DNA from: Polytrichum commune | Lineage: Eukaryota; Streptophyta; Polytrichopsida; Polytrichales; Polytrichaceae | DNA length: 64,000 nt | Assembly (NCBI GenBank): GCA_950295325.1 | Contig: OX485804.1 | Location: forward strand, 23,128,001 to 23,192,000 | Reading direction: 5' to 3' | Part shown: piece after piece, positions 1-11,719 of the stretch | Position numbering within the stretch: the stretch's first letter is position 1 | How the letters are laid out: each line of letters starts with the position of its first letter | The notes under the pieces: model-generated | What the model was told of the DNA's origin: nothing | Seen by the model: the letters and a program-made list of their open reading frames with translations, nothing else | The model's database searches: none | Program-made: the position numbers and the translations under genes

Positions 1-570
1 AGATAATGTTATGCATATACAACATACAAATCATGAATTTAACATGGTTTTATTGCATTTAATATCCATGTTCACTTTCTAATGAGAAAGTCATTGAACA
101 TTTTTTCATTAATAGCATGTAACTCAACAATTGCATCAATCAAACAAAGACAATAGCATAATAGCCTAGCCACAATTATGAGAGCAAAACTCAAGGGAGC
201 CCATGAGCACTCCAAGAATCTCCAACTTGTCTTATAATCCAAATCCATACCCTAATTAACAAGAATAGACAAGGGAGCCATTGAAGACTATTACGATATT
301 TAATGAATGAAAATGTAAATTGGATGAAACTAACACATCTATTGTCATAAATTTCTCTAAACCTAAGCTATGGGGATATTAACTAAAATGAGACAAATGG
401 TCCGCTCATTTTAATGTGGGGAACGTGATGGGAACGCAATGATTGATTTTTTTGTACGAGAGAATACCCGTAGAGGTTCTAGCCTCCACAAACCAAGTGT
501 TCCAATGAAACCGGGCAAACAATCAATTGTAATATGGAGGATCCCATCAAGGAAGACAAAAGGATTGTGC
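1..570. other. AT-rich intergenic sequence
   Basis: No gene, RNA or recognisable transposon end is seen here. Reading frames are short and contain no family motif. It borders the first copy of the CCACGGGTG palindrome at 578. Confidence 0.5.
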
Positions 571-577
571 CTACACT

Positions 578-597
578 CCATGGGTGAACACCCGTGG
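578..597. repeat. CCACGGGTG palindrome copy, one mismatch
   Basis: An inverted repeat with 9-bp arms around a central AA. The left arm reads CCATGGGTG instead of CCACGGGTG. It lies downstream of the 3' end of the minus-strand DUF7869-like gene. A more decayed right half follows near 708-721 (GAACATCCGTGGG). Confidence 0.8.
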
Positions 598-863
598 ACT
601 ATTAAACATTGGACGACATTGGACGACTCCCACATATTAAACATGTTGGCTAATATGACAATGCACATGAAAATTCACAAAAAAAGATGCCTTTAAAAGT
701 GGTAGTTTGAACATCCGTGGGACAAATGTCAATGTCTACGGCTCTCTAATTAATGCTCACAAAATTAAAATTGAGCTCCAAACATGCTAGATGGTGTCAA
801 CCATCTAGCCCACCCATGAGAGTCCACCCGTAGATACCCAGGAATGAGCAAGGCAACTTTAAT

Positions 864-3843
864 CTAGAGGTCTTCTGTTGGTACCCCATCCTCGAAAGTA
901 TCTCCATCAGTCATTTTCTCACCTCTAGTGCATCGATCTAAATTATCCTTTGCGAAAAGAATTTGCCGAGCTGGGATGAGAACATTGTCATCGGACGCAT
1001 TCCTTTGTCTTGCCCATGATGCCACAACACAATCTAGGGATTGATGTTGTGGTGCATAGTCCTTGAGCCTCGTCCATCGAAAAGATTTTGCCGTGTCCCA
1101 TTCCTCATAACGTTCGTCTAAGGTCTTCTTGTTCCTTTGGCCAAGGACCGGTACATAATAGACAATCTCAATGGAACGAGGATTAGGACCGATATGTGCC
1201 AAATTCGGCTCAGAAATCACTCGTCCCATCCACACTGGATTAGGACAATCCTCACTAGGACGTAGTAACACATAATGGCCAATCCTGATATGTGCGCCGG
1301 GACGGAAGGTCTCAACAGGTCGAGAACTAGCTGGCCCCACGTAAGCATAATCAGTGATGTTTTCCTCAAGTAGATGCACATTATCCACATGGAGGGTTGG
1401 TGCAATGGAGAACCGTGTAGCTGGCCAGAATGGCTCGCTAAGTTCAGATGGAGTTGGGAGTAAAGGTTGATCCATAGCCGCAAGCACATTCTCCCAATAT
1501 AAAATTGTTGGTGCAATGGACTCCATATATTGACCCGAACTATCTTGATCTGCCGTATCCTTCCAATACTTAATAAAACCTTGCACCCCAAGCTTTATGT
1601 TCACGGAATCTTTCATCTCCCTTTTTGGAACGGGACGGGGGCACCCTACAAAAACAAACATACAATGAGCTCGGAGCAATACCACGGACTAACTGCCCAC
1701 GGGTGATCACCCGTGGGCCACATACTTCACACCATGTATTTTCTAGTGCACTTCTAAAGCAATACAAACAAGGGACCCACTAACCTGTTGGGACCATGGT
1801 CTTCTTTGTGATAGGGTCCACCTTCCAAAGAGCAATTCCTCCATCAGGCACCCAACTTGGATCTGTACAATACACTTTGTACTGCATCAATGGCACTCCT
1901 TGAGGATCTACATAAAAACGGAATTGGTGCGCCTTGGAATGCCCAATAAGTTGATCTTGACCATACTCATTGTAGTATCCCTTCACCCATTCCTTGAAAT
2001 CTGCAACCTCGTGGATTAAGGACGGGACAATAGTGGGTTCCCCAGCAGCCATGAACGATGCCATGAGGTCTGGGAGTGTATGGCAATCCTCAATCTTCAG
2101 CCTTTGTCCAAACCTCCCAAACATTGCATCCACATCCTCATGCGTATGTCCAACAATAAGGAAAGACACCCTGACTTCCCGAAAAATTCCCTTTGCAGTC
2201 AGAGCTGACCAAAACAACATGTTGTATTTTGATTTGTTGTCCTTCGCACAATTGTCCATTTGAACAAGGAGGAGGGGTGGCAAACCTGTAGGAGGAATAC
2301 TTGCGGGCGGTGGCAAGGGAAGTACTCCTGAACACTTCTCTACACCAACCACCAATGCGTCGTGTAAAGGATCACCTATGGACGAAATCGGAATGTGTCT
2401 ACTAGAGCAAACAGGTTGTACCTCAAGTTGACAAAGCAACTTCATCATCGAGGTGATAGTGAAGTTGGCATCGGATGGGTACATATCAAGGACATAATGC
2501 GCATAATTCACATCTGAGTGACCATGTGCAATCATCCCCGCAATGGATATGGGGAATCGCTCGTATTTGTCAACACGTTTGTTTTTGTGCGCGAAGACGG
2601 GAAGAGCCGTTTTCCCATAATCCATTTTGTCATGGATTATACAAAGCACCTCATTGGGAGCATACTTTGACAAAATCCTATCTTTATAGTAACTGTTTCT
2701 ATGAGCCTCCTGCAATGTTAGATGACGAAGGCTAGCATTCGAGATGGCCAAGTGACCAGTTGTGTTCTTTGTGTGTATTCGCAACAAATCCTTGAATGCT
2801 GCACAAGTTCCACAACGCGAGAATTTGTCGCCGGGGCTCTTTATAACATACTGCTTGAAATGTTGTCGATGTAGGCGGCTGAAGGTGGACGTGGAGATAG
2901 GCGTGTACCCTAGGTCTCCGTCCAAGTTGTTCACTTCCTGCAATAGGTTGCACCACGTTGTTCCCACAGGGAGCATCTCCGTCCCTATCGTCTCACCAGT
3001 TGGAAGAGTCCGAGTCATATGGGGCATGGCGTCCGCCCTACCCTCAACCAATACTCCAAGGGTGGCTCGTGCTTGCACTGTATTCGCCCGTGGTTTTCTA
3101 GTTCCTGTATTTCCATGATCTCGAGATCTAACCCCCATCAAGCTTTCAGCCTTGTTCCTATTATATTGTGCCCTTGATATCATATAGATGTTCATCCATG
3201 CTTGAGTGCATATTGTTCTCCCTTCCAACTGCACCATTTCACGTCCGTTGTGCTCATGTTTCTGGATCGATTGGAACACCGACAGGGCTATGAGCTTCCG
3301 AGCATTGAATGGCAATGCGAAGTAGTGTTCCCGAATACTCATCAACAAAGGCCTTGGGAATACCTGGCAACAATGCTCGGAACAACAATCCACCGCTGAT
3401 AACATCCGCGCATGCTCCTCAGTGGCTCCCCAAATTTTCTTCCCAGGTGGCCGAGGTGCACACATCCTCACAGTGTTGTATTGGCGTTTTCCAAGCAAGC
3501 GCCGATGACTTTGAACTTCGCGGGTCGCATTATGATGGACCAACAATATTTCCGCTAATGTATGTCCTTCAAATTTGGTGAGTGAAAGTGGCCATCGGTG
3601 CAGCGTATTCTCCCAATCTTGCGAAATAACATTGTCAGTTGGGTTCAAGATAATAACTCCAACATCCTCAGCCCCTAGGATGCTATTGTCAACACAATCC
3701 AACGGATTTGTGTTGCAAATCAATCCATCACACAAAGCATGGCCCTCATCATCAAAGAGCACAATGGCCTTCCCCTTCAAGTCCGTCCTCGACAGTCCAA
3801 TGTAATGTGGAATCTGAACATCGATATCAAAGTATGTCAACAC
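864..3843 (-). CDS. DUF7869-like protein, candidate transposase-derived gene
   Basis: Two exons read on the minus strand, 3843-1785 and 1645-864, joined by a clean GT-AG intron (donor GTTAGT, acceptor TTTTTGTAG). The phase is kept, giving about 946 residues. There is a Cys pair (RCGTC) near residue 340. Then come motif HDKMDYGK near 404, QMDNCAKDNKSKYN near 528 and VGHTHEDVDAMFGRF near 567. The last two blocks are characteristic of the DUF7869 family as I know it. The spacing of D404, D528 and the acidic HEDVD block could be an RNase H-fold DDE/DDD catalytic core, but that is inference. The C-terminal exon has a region (HYVLLRPSE, WMGRVISEP) that could be a BAH- or Tudor-like fold. The N-terminus is unsettled: the open frame begins after a TGA inside the 3858 palindrome and lacks an ATG, so an upstream exon probably exists. 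The intron carries one palindrome copy. No target duplication was found. Confidence 0.7.
1695..1718. repeat. Perfect 24-bp palindrome in the intron of the DUF7869-like gene
   Basis: GCCCACGGGTGA followed by its exact complement, so the centre is GATC rather than the usual AA or TT. It lies inside the 139-bp intron 1646-1784, so the pre-mRNA could form a 10-12-bp GC-rich hairpin between the donor and acceptor. Confidence 0.85.
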
Positions 3844-3857
3844 ACATTGACCAGAAG

Positions 3858-3879
3858 CTCACGGGTGTTCACCCGTGGG
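3858..3879. repeat. Palindrome copy at the 5' edge of the DUF7869-like ORF
   Basis: CACGGGTGTTCACCCGTG core, TT orientation, directly upstream of the open frame. Read on the minus strand it supplies the in-frame TGA that closes the ORF upstream. Confidence 0.85.
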
Positions 3880-4373
3880 GGACAACATTGACATCTCAAC
3901 AGAATATTTACATTCATATAGGGGTGAGCTCTACACCTCACTTCACACAACTCAAGTGAAGTATGTGTTACTTATCATATCCCCATTGGGAGAATGACCC
4001 TTATTACCAGTTTCCACAAAGCCCAAACACCAAAACTATCACCCCTAACACTTACTTGTGTACAATTATTACTATGCATGTAGGTGTCACATCTGCTGGC
4101 CCAAGTGCTAGCGAAATAGTTGCCATTCAGGATAGTGTCAACATTCCAGTTTAACGAATATCATCGTCATCATTTATCATAATGCATCACGAAACTCCCA
4201 ACTCGTAATAATATGTACCAATTACCCATTGACAACATATTTCACATACTCAGCAGGAAATTTACAAATAAGCATAATTGCATATACAACTATTGAGTAT
4301 GTCACACACATGATACATGCCTATCTTATAACCACACATATGTAGGGAGAACTAAAATACAAATCATGAACTG
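3880..4373. other. Upstream region of the DUF7869-like gene
   Basis: No coding exon could be recognised on either strand, although an upstream exon of the minus-strand gene may lie here or further to the right. The sequence is AT-rich and unremarkable apart from the flanking palindromes. Confidence 0.4.
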
Positions 4374-4441
4374 CCACGGGTGAACACCCGTGGGGGCTTC
4401 CATGCTGGTGCCGGATTCTCCCACGGGTGTTCACCCATGGG
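4374..4441. repeat. Two palindrome copies, 46 bp apart
   Basis: Copies at 4374-4393 (AA orientation) and 4420-4441 (TT orientation, with CCCATGGG in the right arm). A 26-bp spacer containing CCATGCTGGTGCCGG separates them. Confidence 0.85.
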
Positions 4442-4549
4442 AGGCTACCATGCTGACATCTACTACTAGAAAGTTTGTCACACACATGAGCATATGGATA
4501 ACTTCTATTCTGACATATGCTAGGATAACCGAAATAAAAACCATAAGCT

Positions 4550-4719
4550 CCCACGGGTGAACACCCGTGGGGGCCCCAAACCCGGTACCAGAGTCTCCCA
4601 CGGGTGAACACCCGTGGGGGCCCCAAACCGGGTGCCAGAGTCTCCCACGGGTGAACACCCGTGGCAGACTGGCCGTACAGGAGGGGTACGGCCAGAGTGT
4701 TGTCACGGGTGCACCCGTG
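4550..4719. repeat. Periodic palindrome array, 47-bp period
   Basis: Copies at 4550-4571, 4597-4618 and 4644-4664 repeat with an exact 47-bp step. Two nearly identical 25-bp spacers (core GGCCCCAAACC...CCAGAGTCT) lie between them. A shortened 16-bp copy, CACGGGTGCACCCGTG, lacking the central AA follows at 4704-4719. All full copies have the AA orientation. Confidence 0.9.
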
Positions 4720-5229
4720 GGAAAGTGGATGCACATTGGGGTTATAAAACCAACCTCTTCACTCATGTGAGGCACGCTCTCCATGGTTGCTCCTCAAGGG
4801 TGAAGGGGGGTGGACTCAAATGAGGAGAAAGAAATGACCCTCCAAATGGTGGCCTTTATATAGGTCGTGAGCATGGCCATCAACTTCTCATGAGGAAGTA
4901 CAAGGCATTCCCTCCAAATTCGTAAGTACATAGACGTCATTCCCTCCAATTCCTATCGCTATTAGCTAATCACGTCCTAACCTTCCTCATATTGAATAAT
5001 GATGACCTTCGGTAGTGGGGTTCTACATCGTATGTACATGGAGTGAAAATTTGTTACAAGGCGAAGGAGAGTCTTTGCGGTACCAATGATCATTGGATAA
5101 CCTTTGCATACACCTCATACCACTACCAAGCATACTCATGCCAAAATTACATAAGGACATGTGCACACATAACAGGTCCACCACTTATGATGGGCACCCT
5201 TGCAAAATGAATAGTATGAAGGTTAGGTA

Positions 5230-5559
5230 TTGTTTCATCCGCAAGAGTTAACAACGACATGGGATTCTCTCACCAGAGTTATAGTTCCTTTATATTTTAT
5301 AATTGTGAATAGGATGCCTATTTTGTGGGCAAGGTGCAAGGATAACCCGGTCAAAGCTACTATTATCTTTCATGATTGCAGTCTAATTTGGGAATATGAT
5401 TGCACCCAAATTCAAGGTTTGAAGCTCAACACTAGCCTGCTCCTTTTAGAGCAACTAGCATTGTGGCCCATTGTGTTGCAACTTCGGAATAGTTTCATAT
5501 ACTTCTCTCGAGGGGGGGTAGTCATTGGTTGGAGTAGCAATATACGTGCGAACAAATGA
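5230..5559 (+). other. Open frame without recognisable homology
   Basis: A 109-codon open frame encoding a Trp/Leu-rich peptide. No domain or motif is recognised, there are no splice partners nearby, and the surroundings are repetitive. It may be a decayed exon or chance. Confidence 0.15.
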
Positions 5560-5566
5560 TAGGGTA

Positions 5567-5815
5567 TTTTAAAAACATGGGGGCTAAAAATTATAAATGG
5601 AGTTAAGAGTAATATAGGGTATCAACCAGTATGCTCGACAGCTTTAAAGTCCTATAGGGTATGGAATAATAGGTAATTTGGAATTATAAGTAATGCAAGC
5701 CATTTTTCTATCAACCCAAAGTAGAAATTTACATAATGATAGCATCATTGTGAGAAAAATAAGAGAATTGAAAGTAACACCCCCCCTATAAAATAATGGT
5801 TGTTCGCACCTATAT
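5567..5815 (+). repeat. Dispersed repeat family, copy A
   Basis: Contains the block CCTATAGGGTATGGAATAA followed by TAATGCAAG and a 3' end near TGGTTGTTCGCACC. Related copies lie at about 11214-11407 (same strand) and 7609-7800 and 11519-11700 (opposite strand). A poly-C run of 10 or more bases follows near 5838. Confidence 0.6.
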
Positions 5816-7302
5816 CCTTAACTTTTTAACACACTGCCCCCCCCCCCCAAGATACTTATACTTTCCTAGCCTTGTCAACTTGCCTCGCTCCACCCCATTG
5901 TCCAATGTTGTATTTCATGAGCAAATGTTTTGTTGTATCCCCATGATCATTCTTCTTAACCGACTTGACATGTGGCACACCTCAATTTCATGATAGTGGA
6001 CATTTATCTTTATCAACTTTGTGAATCTTCCATATCAAGTTCACACTTTATGGTTTTTTTATTTCTCAAATTCTCGCCGCCTCATTTCGCATTCTTTGCC
6101 TTCTCATTGTTTTGTATTTACTTGGAAGCCTCTAGCCTTGATGTCAAATTTTCTTTGGTCTTCATTACACTACCTTGGAGTTAGAAGCAAGCAATGTCAT
6201 TTTTCCTTTGGTCTTTGATTATTGTACATCAAAGCAAACAACTCATACCCAACATAGTTGGAGTGCGTAATCTCATGGGTTTGAGAGTGTACGTAGTGTA
6301 GTTGGGGGTTTGATTATGGGAAGAGTGTTGGTAGCGTGAGCAAAGCGCATAACGTTTTTGGAGTGTAGTGTATAGTTGTGCGGAATAGGGAGCAATTTGT
6401 TTACTAGGATAATCCTATACATGATGTAATGTTCTTTGTGAAATAGAGTTATGCATTTCCTAAAATTGATTTTGTGAAGTTTTGAATATGGGTACCAAAT
6501 CTTGAAATTGTTCACAACATGTACTGAAATTGGTTGTTTAAATAATGAACTTGGTTCATATTTCCAATGAAATTGGAAGAACCTATCGCTAAATTGCTTT
6601 GTTAAATCATGAATTTGAGTTTGCACTTTTGTGGATTCATCTTACCAAAGGAGTATGTGTCACTTTCCTTTATAAACCTCTTGGTTTTGTTCACGACTTT
6701 GAAACATTAAACATCAAAACCCTAAGGTCACAATCATGTACTTAAGTTATCGAAGATGACCATTGAGAATTATTACATCAAAACATAAAACCTTGAATTT
6801 ATAATTATGAAGTTAAGTGGACCACCTTTCCCAAACAATCTCAACCTTAACCTCAAACTCAACCTAAACCCCGATGGTTCACAGCAGTTTTTTCAAGTTA
6901 AGTTATCCAAGATGATTGTTGAACACTCTTCTCAAACAACCTCAACCTCATCATCAACGGTTCACAATGGCTTGTGGTGGTTTTATCAAGTTAAGTTATC
7001 CAAGATGCCCATTTAATAACTTTCTCATGTGACCTCAAATTTAGCACCAATGATTCGTGACCATGCCCAGCCTTGTCAACTTGCCACAACCTTGCCTCGC
7101 CCACCCCCATTAATAGTATGATATAGGATGTGATGACTCAATACCTACCTAGACTCCTACTATGGCATTATACACAATTTGACAATTCGACCCTTCTCCC
7201 AATAGCTCAAGCCTAGGGTTAATCCATCTTTGACTTGAAAGCGCCACATGTTACAAAATGAATTTGCATGTATTGACTGAAACATGCAAAATGCCACCAA
7301 AG

Positions 7303-7327
7303 AGAGAGAGAGAGGGAGAGAGAGAGT
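7303..7327. repeat. GA microsatellite
   Basis: A run of AGAGAG with one GGG interruption. Confidence 0.8.
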
Positions 7328-7449
7328 CCATTTTCATGGCACCTCTTTGATTTGCACAACCCATTTTTCATCTTTTAGCATCACTTGTCATTCTTATCAA
7401 TCATGATGTTGGACATGTAGCAACATACCATAGAGTTCCTTTGCCACAA

Positions 7450-7520
7450 ATATGTGTGTGTGTGTCTATATGTATGTATGTATGTATGTATATATACATA
7501 TACATATATATATATATGTG
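7450..7520. repeat. GT / TATG / TA microsatellite block
   Basis: Adjacent runs of GT, TATG and TA dinucleotide or tetranucleotide repeats. Confidence 0.8.
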
Positions 7521-7608
7521 GCCAACTCGGGCGTCAATGCCCTATTTACACTGGGGAAATCATCAAATTTATAGCACTACGCTAGAGATGTTGATCCATT
7601 TATAAACC

Positions 7609-7800
7609 GGTTTAGGGTTTAGGGTTTAGGGTTTAAGGTTATTTATTTCCTTAGCATTTTCAGCTCTGGGTTAGTAGGATAGGGCCTTGCATTACTTATA
7701 TTTCCAAGTTACCTATTATTTCAAACCCTATAGTACTTTAAAGATGTCCAACGCCATTTTTGACACCCTATATTATTCTAAATCATTTTGTTCATTTTAC
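7609..7800 (-). repeat. Dispersed repeat family, copy B, with telomere-like start
   Basis: Begins with three to four TTTAGGG units (7609-7638). It continues with TTATTTATTTC, TTAGCATTTTCA and CCTTGCATTACTTAT, and is the reverse complement of copy A over its body (AAACCCTATAGTACTTTAA). Confidence 0.6.
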
Positions 7801-8319
7801 GTCCCCATATACCCTCTCAATTTTTCGCACGTATATTTCTACTCCAATACATCACAACCCCCCCCCCCCGGTATGTGTCCACTACATTTCTAGCTGCACT
7901 TCCTAGGTTTTACGCTATATACTTATGGGCCCACCACTTATGCCCTTTGGATGACCGTTTTGAGATCCCATGTCGAAATGATGGCTTAAGGCTGACCGAT
8001 CGACAAGGCTGTAGAAAAACGCGACTCCAATCATTTGGCATGTCCTTGGATAATGCACATGTTTGGGTAGACTTAGTTTGGACACCACGTGTGTGATTGG
8101 AACTCCCAATGCAGCTAGAGGACATATACTCCTTAACCTAAACCTTATGCCACAACACATACATTGAAACAACAATACAAAACAAACACATACAACCCCT
8201 TAATAGATGCAATGAGATACAATGGCTGCAATGTCAACCCCCTCTTCCCAAACTTGGATGCCCCAAATAGATAGTTGCACCCAACATAGCCCGGCTTCCA
8301 AAAGGAAGGCAATAAACCC

Positions 8320-9500
8320 TATAATGAGCCCCCCCCCCCCACCACCCCCAAACTCATGTACATTATAGAGCAAACATACTCAATTTTTCCTAATAAAAAT
8401 TTCTTCCCCTTTTCAGGATGTGCTCTTCCATATGTGGAGAAAAACCTCACATTCAAGAGTACCTCTCATCGATCCGACAGAAAATATAAAACTAAACCCC
8501 CTTGGTTTAGACTAATTCCGTAACTTTGAAGCTAATTACGGTGTCAAACCAATTGAATTTTTAAATAAAATGTTTTTGGATGAATGTTGGGTGTGCTTGT
8601 ATGTGAGCATGTTTTCTTGTCTTTGCCCTCGGATTGATAGGCTTTGCCTACGCATGGGGAATTTGTGATAGCATTTACATCCTCAAGGGCTTGGGCTTCT
8701 AATGTGAGGCCCTATATACATATCAATGTTTTTTTGGCCAACGAAATGGGATTATCGCATACGAGCATATTACTCTCATTCATCCAACAATGAAACTTTA
8801 AACTAGTATGTAGTAAGGAGGTTATTTTTCAAAGTTTATTGGAAACCCTATTTAGTTGAATTGACCCCAAATTAGTCTAGCCCAAGTTAGGGCACACTTT
8901 CATGTACCAATCGTTTTGGTGAAACAAAATAGAGTTCTCTGACGTTGGTGAAGGTTTTGCCGGTATCTTCAAGCATCTTTTGGACTGAGCACTCCCATGT
9001 GGAGTGGCAATGGTGGTTGGGGGGGGGGGGGGGTAGCAGATTCGGCTCGTTGCCCAAAACACAAGTTGAAACGTGGCCATCCTTGTACTGACGCACTTTA
9101 GTTGTTGATTGACTAGACTGATTGATTTTTAATCATGGGATGCTAGAAAAATGAAAAACAAAATCTCCATAAATTAAGAAAACTTTGGGCAAGGTTTGAA
9201 TAGTAAGAACATGGCATCATGAACTCTCAATGTAAATACAACAAATTATGGTTCACACTAACAATGTATATAAAAACCAAGGTTTCTCCGCTCAAATGAA
9301 AATCAATTTCCATGTGCTAGAATACCAACCTAGTCAAGTTTCCCTCCTCAAACTACAACTATCAATGAGCCCCACATACCTTATTAGTTTGGGCATGTGC
9401 CATCCTGACCCATTACACCAGTCCGTATGAATCATTTTGGGTTCATATCTTGCATGAACCCAACCACATACATTAACCCTTGCAAACCATATGCCCATGC
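8320..9500. other. Gene-poor region with homopolymers
   Basis: Contains a poly-C run near 8329-8341 and a poly-G run near 9019-9032. Short open frames across these runs have no recognisable content. Confidence 0.4.
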
Positions 9501-11000
9501 CCCTGTAAAACCTTCATATGCATGTACGCACATAGCCCCACTCATAAGCCCCCGTGACCCGCTTTGGGAAAAAAAATAAAAAAATGAATTTATTATCTTT
9601 GTTAACTAATTGTCTTTTTTAATTAATTGCCAAAATAAAAAATGAATTTATTTAGTTATGTAGCATGTGAGCTCTCAAAACAACAGTCAGTACTCAATGC
9701 AATAAACTCTAATTGTTGCACCATAGGTAGGTATCATGGAATGATTCAATACAACATCTACTAAGGGGAGGGAGACCAAGGGAGGGGAAGTCGAAAGCAT
9801 TGGTAACAATAGGACTAGAGATTTCTATTTAGAGATTATTAAACTACTCTTTAAAATCGGGGTCAAATACCTTTGAGTAACCTTTAAGTAACCTTTCCAT
9901 AATGTCATGCTCCAATCCATGGGTATGACTTGTGGACTTGCCATAAAGTATTTTTGAAATCACCTTTAAGGAGAATATAAAAGCTCAATTTTGGACCGTG
10001 TAGCCATAGATGTTGCATCCATGTGGGATTTGTTGTTGCTCAAATTTAGTACTTTGGTACTTAGGTTGTCAATCCATGTGCACTATCGACCCTACAATGA
10101 CCGAAAATATTTTGAGAGTGTGCGATTGACTATGTTAGGTTATAATAAGGCTCTATGTGATAGCATGGTTATACTTACATGAGTACCCTTAGATGTGCAC
10201 TTTGGGAAGGACATTCGAGGCCGTAAATATGAAAGTCAACAAATACCTTAACCGTACAAGCCCACTTGAAATGGCCGGGGATTCGTGGCACTCAAGTAAA
10301 GTCATCCGGTAACAAAAATCGGATGAGTCCATCAAGAAGCTCGGATGGAGCTTACTTTAGTGAAATACCTCCGAGTTGGCATGTAAGACCTACTTTCTCC
10401 CTCATAGTTATTTTATAAATATTAATTTGTTGGCAAGGGGCAATGATGTGGCCTTGGATGCTCTAAGCCTATTTTCCAACCTCCCATGAGATGTTTCCAA
10501 GGCCATGATGTGGCTTTGAATTTCACATGGTTATTTTGATAAATATTGTAAGATATCAATGTGTGCAATATATAATTATGAAGTGTTGTCATAGACATCT
10601 TTTTGTTCATAATTCATTTATTTTGCACATGTGTGATTGTTCAAACATTTGTAATATGGCACAATAATATATATCACCTTATGATAAATTGGTGAACTAA
10701 AAAACTCAATTCAATATTAGTATTAGTATTGTTATTATTAGTATTTGCATAATAGTATTAGTATTAGTATTAGTATCATATAATTATATTTATTTAAAAG
10801 TAACGGTTATACACTATGTGATTTGAAAGATAATACAATATGTGATGAGGATAAATTATTAAATAATTTAGATAGGCTATAGTCAGAAACTTATGATTTT
10901 CTCAGTAATATATACCCCATCTATAACATTGTCCCACGAGTCTAATTCCAAATAACATATCATTTATTTATACCTTATTCTCTTATAAACACTTGCACTA
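9501..11000. other. Gene-poor AT-rich region
   Basis: No gene is recognised. A trinucleotide-type tract (TTAGTA) lies at about 10715-10780. Confidence 0.4.
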
Positions 11001-11213
11001 ATCTATCATTAGAATGACAAATATAAGTTATTTATGGTAAGTCAAGCGGATTTTAGTGCACTCAATATGGGATTTGTAGTCAAGCGGCCTTCAAGAATGC
11101 AATTTTTGGTCGGGTTTAGAAATTTTCTCTACAAGATTGCCCCAACCCATATTAGATACCTCCAAAAGTTCGTGAGGGGGTATTTAACGTCCGCCCATGT
11201 TAAAGCAAATATA

Positions 11214-11407
11214 ATATGGGGTGTCAAAAATGACACTGGGCATCATTAAAGTACTATAGGGTATGGAACAAATCGATTATTTGGATTTGTAATTAATGCA
11301 AGGCCCTTTTCTACTAACCCGACTAAGAAAACTACATAATCATAGCATGTGAAGAAAAAAATTGAAAGTAATAACCCCATATAAAATAGTGGTTGTTTGC
11401 ACATGGA
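11214..11407 (+). repeat. Dispersed repeat family, copy C
   Basis: Same strand as copy A (ACTATAGGGTATGGAACAAA, TAATGCAAGGCCC, TGGTTGTTTGCAC). Together with the inverted copy D at 11519 it makes an inverted pair about 110 bp apart, which could be the two ends of one element. Confidence 0.55.
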
Positions 11408-11518
11408 TGCGCGATAAAAGAGAATTAGTTGTTACTAGACTCCTAATTGCATATGAGTAGGACACAAATAGATGGCGAGCAACTAGTAAGGTCCAACACT
11501 AAGTGGACTACCACACTA

Positions 11519-11700
11519 ATGGGTTTAGGGTTTAGGGTTATTTATTTCATTAGCATTTTCAACCTTGGGTTAATAGAAAAAGCCTTGCATTTCATATAAT
11601 TCCAAATTACATATTCTTCCATACCCTATAGTACTTTAAAGATGTCCATTGCCATTTTTGAAACCTTATATTATTCTAAGTCCTGTTGTTCATTTTTAGT
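11519..11700 (-). repeat. Dispersed repeat family, copy D, with telomere-like start
   Basis: Starts with GGGTTTAGGGTTTAGGG at 11521 and continues like copy B (TTATTTATTTCATTAGC, GCCTTGCATTTC, CCCTATAGTACTTTAAAG). Inverted relative to copies A and C. Confidence 0.6.
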
Positions 11701-11719
11701 GTGGCCCACTGTAATATTA

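Noticed and set aside
4321-4823. Open frames reading GCSPVG, GVHPW and RVFTRG repeats
   Set aside because: They are translations of the palindrome array in several frames on both strands, not proteins. The same holds for frames at 16433-16996, 16669-16932 and 17142-17393.
7609-7638. Chromosome end telomere
   Set aside because: Only three to four TTTAGGG units occur, internal to a repeat copy, with unrelated sequence on both sides.
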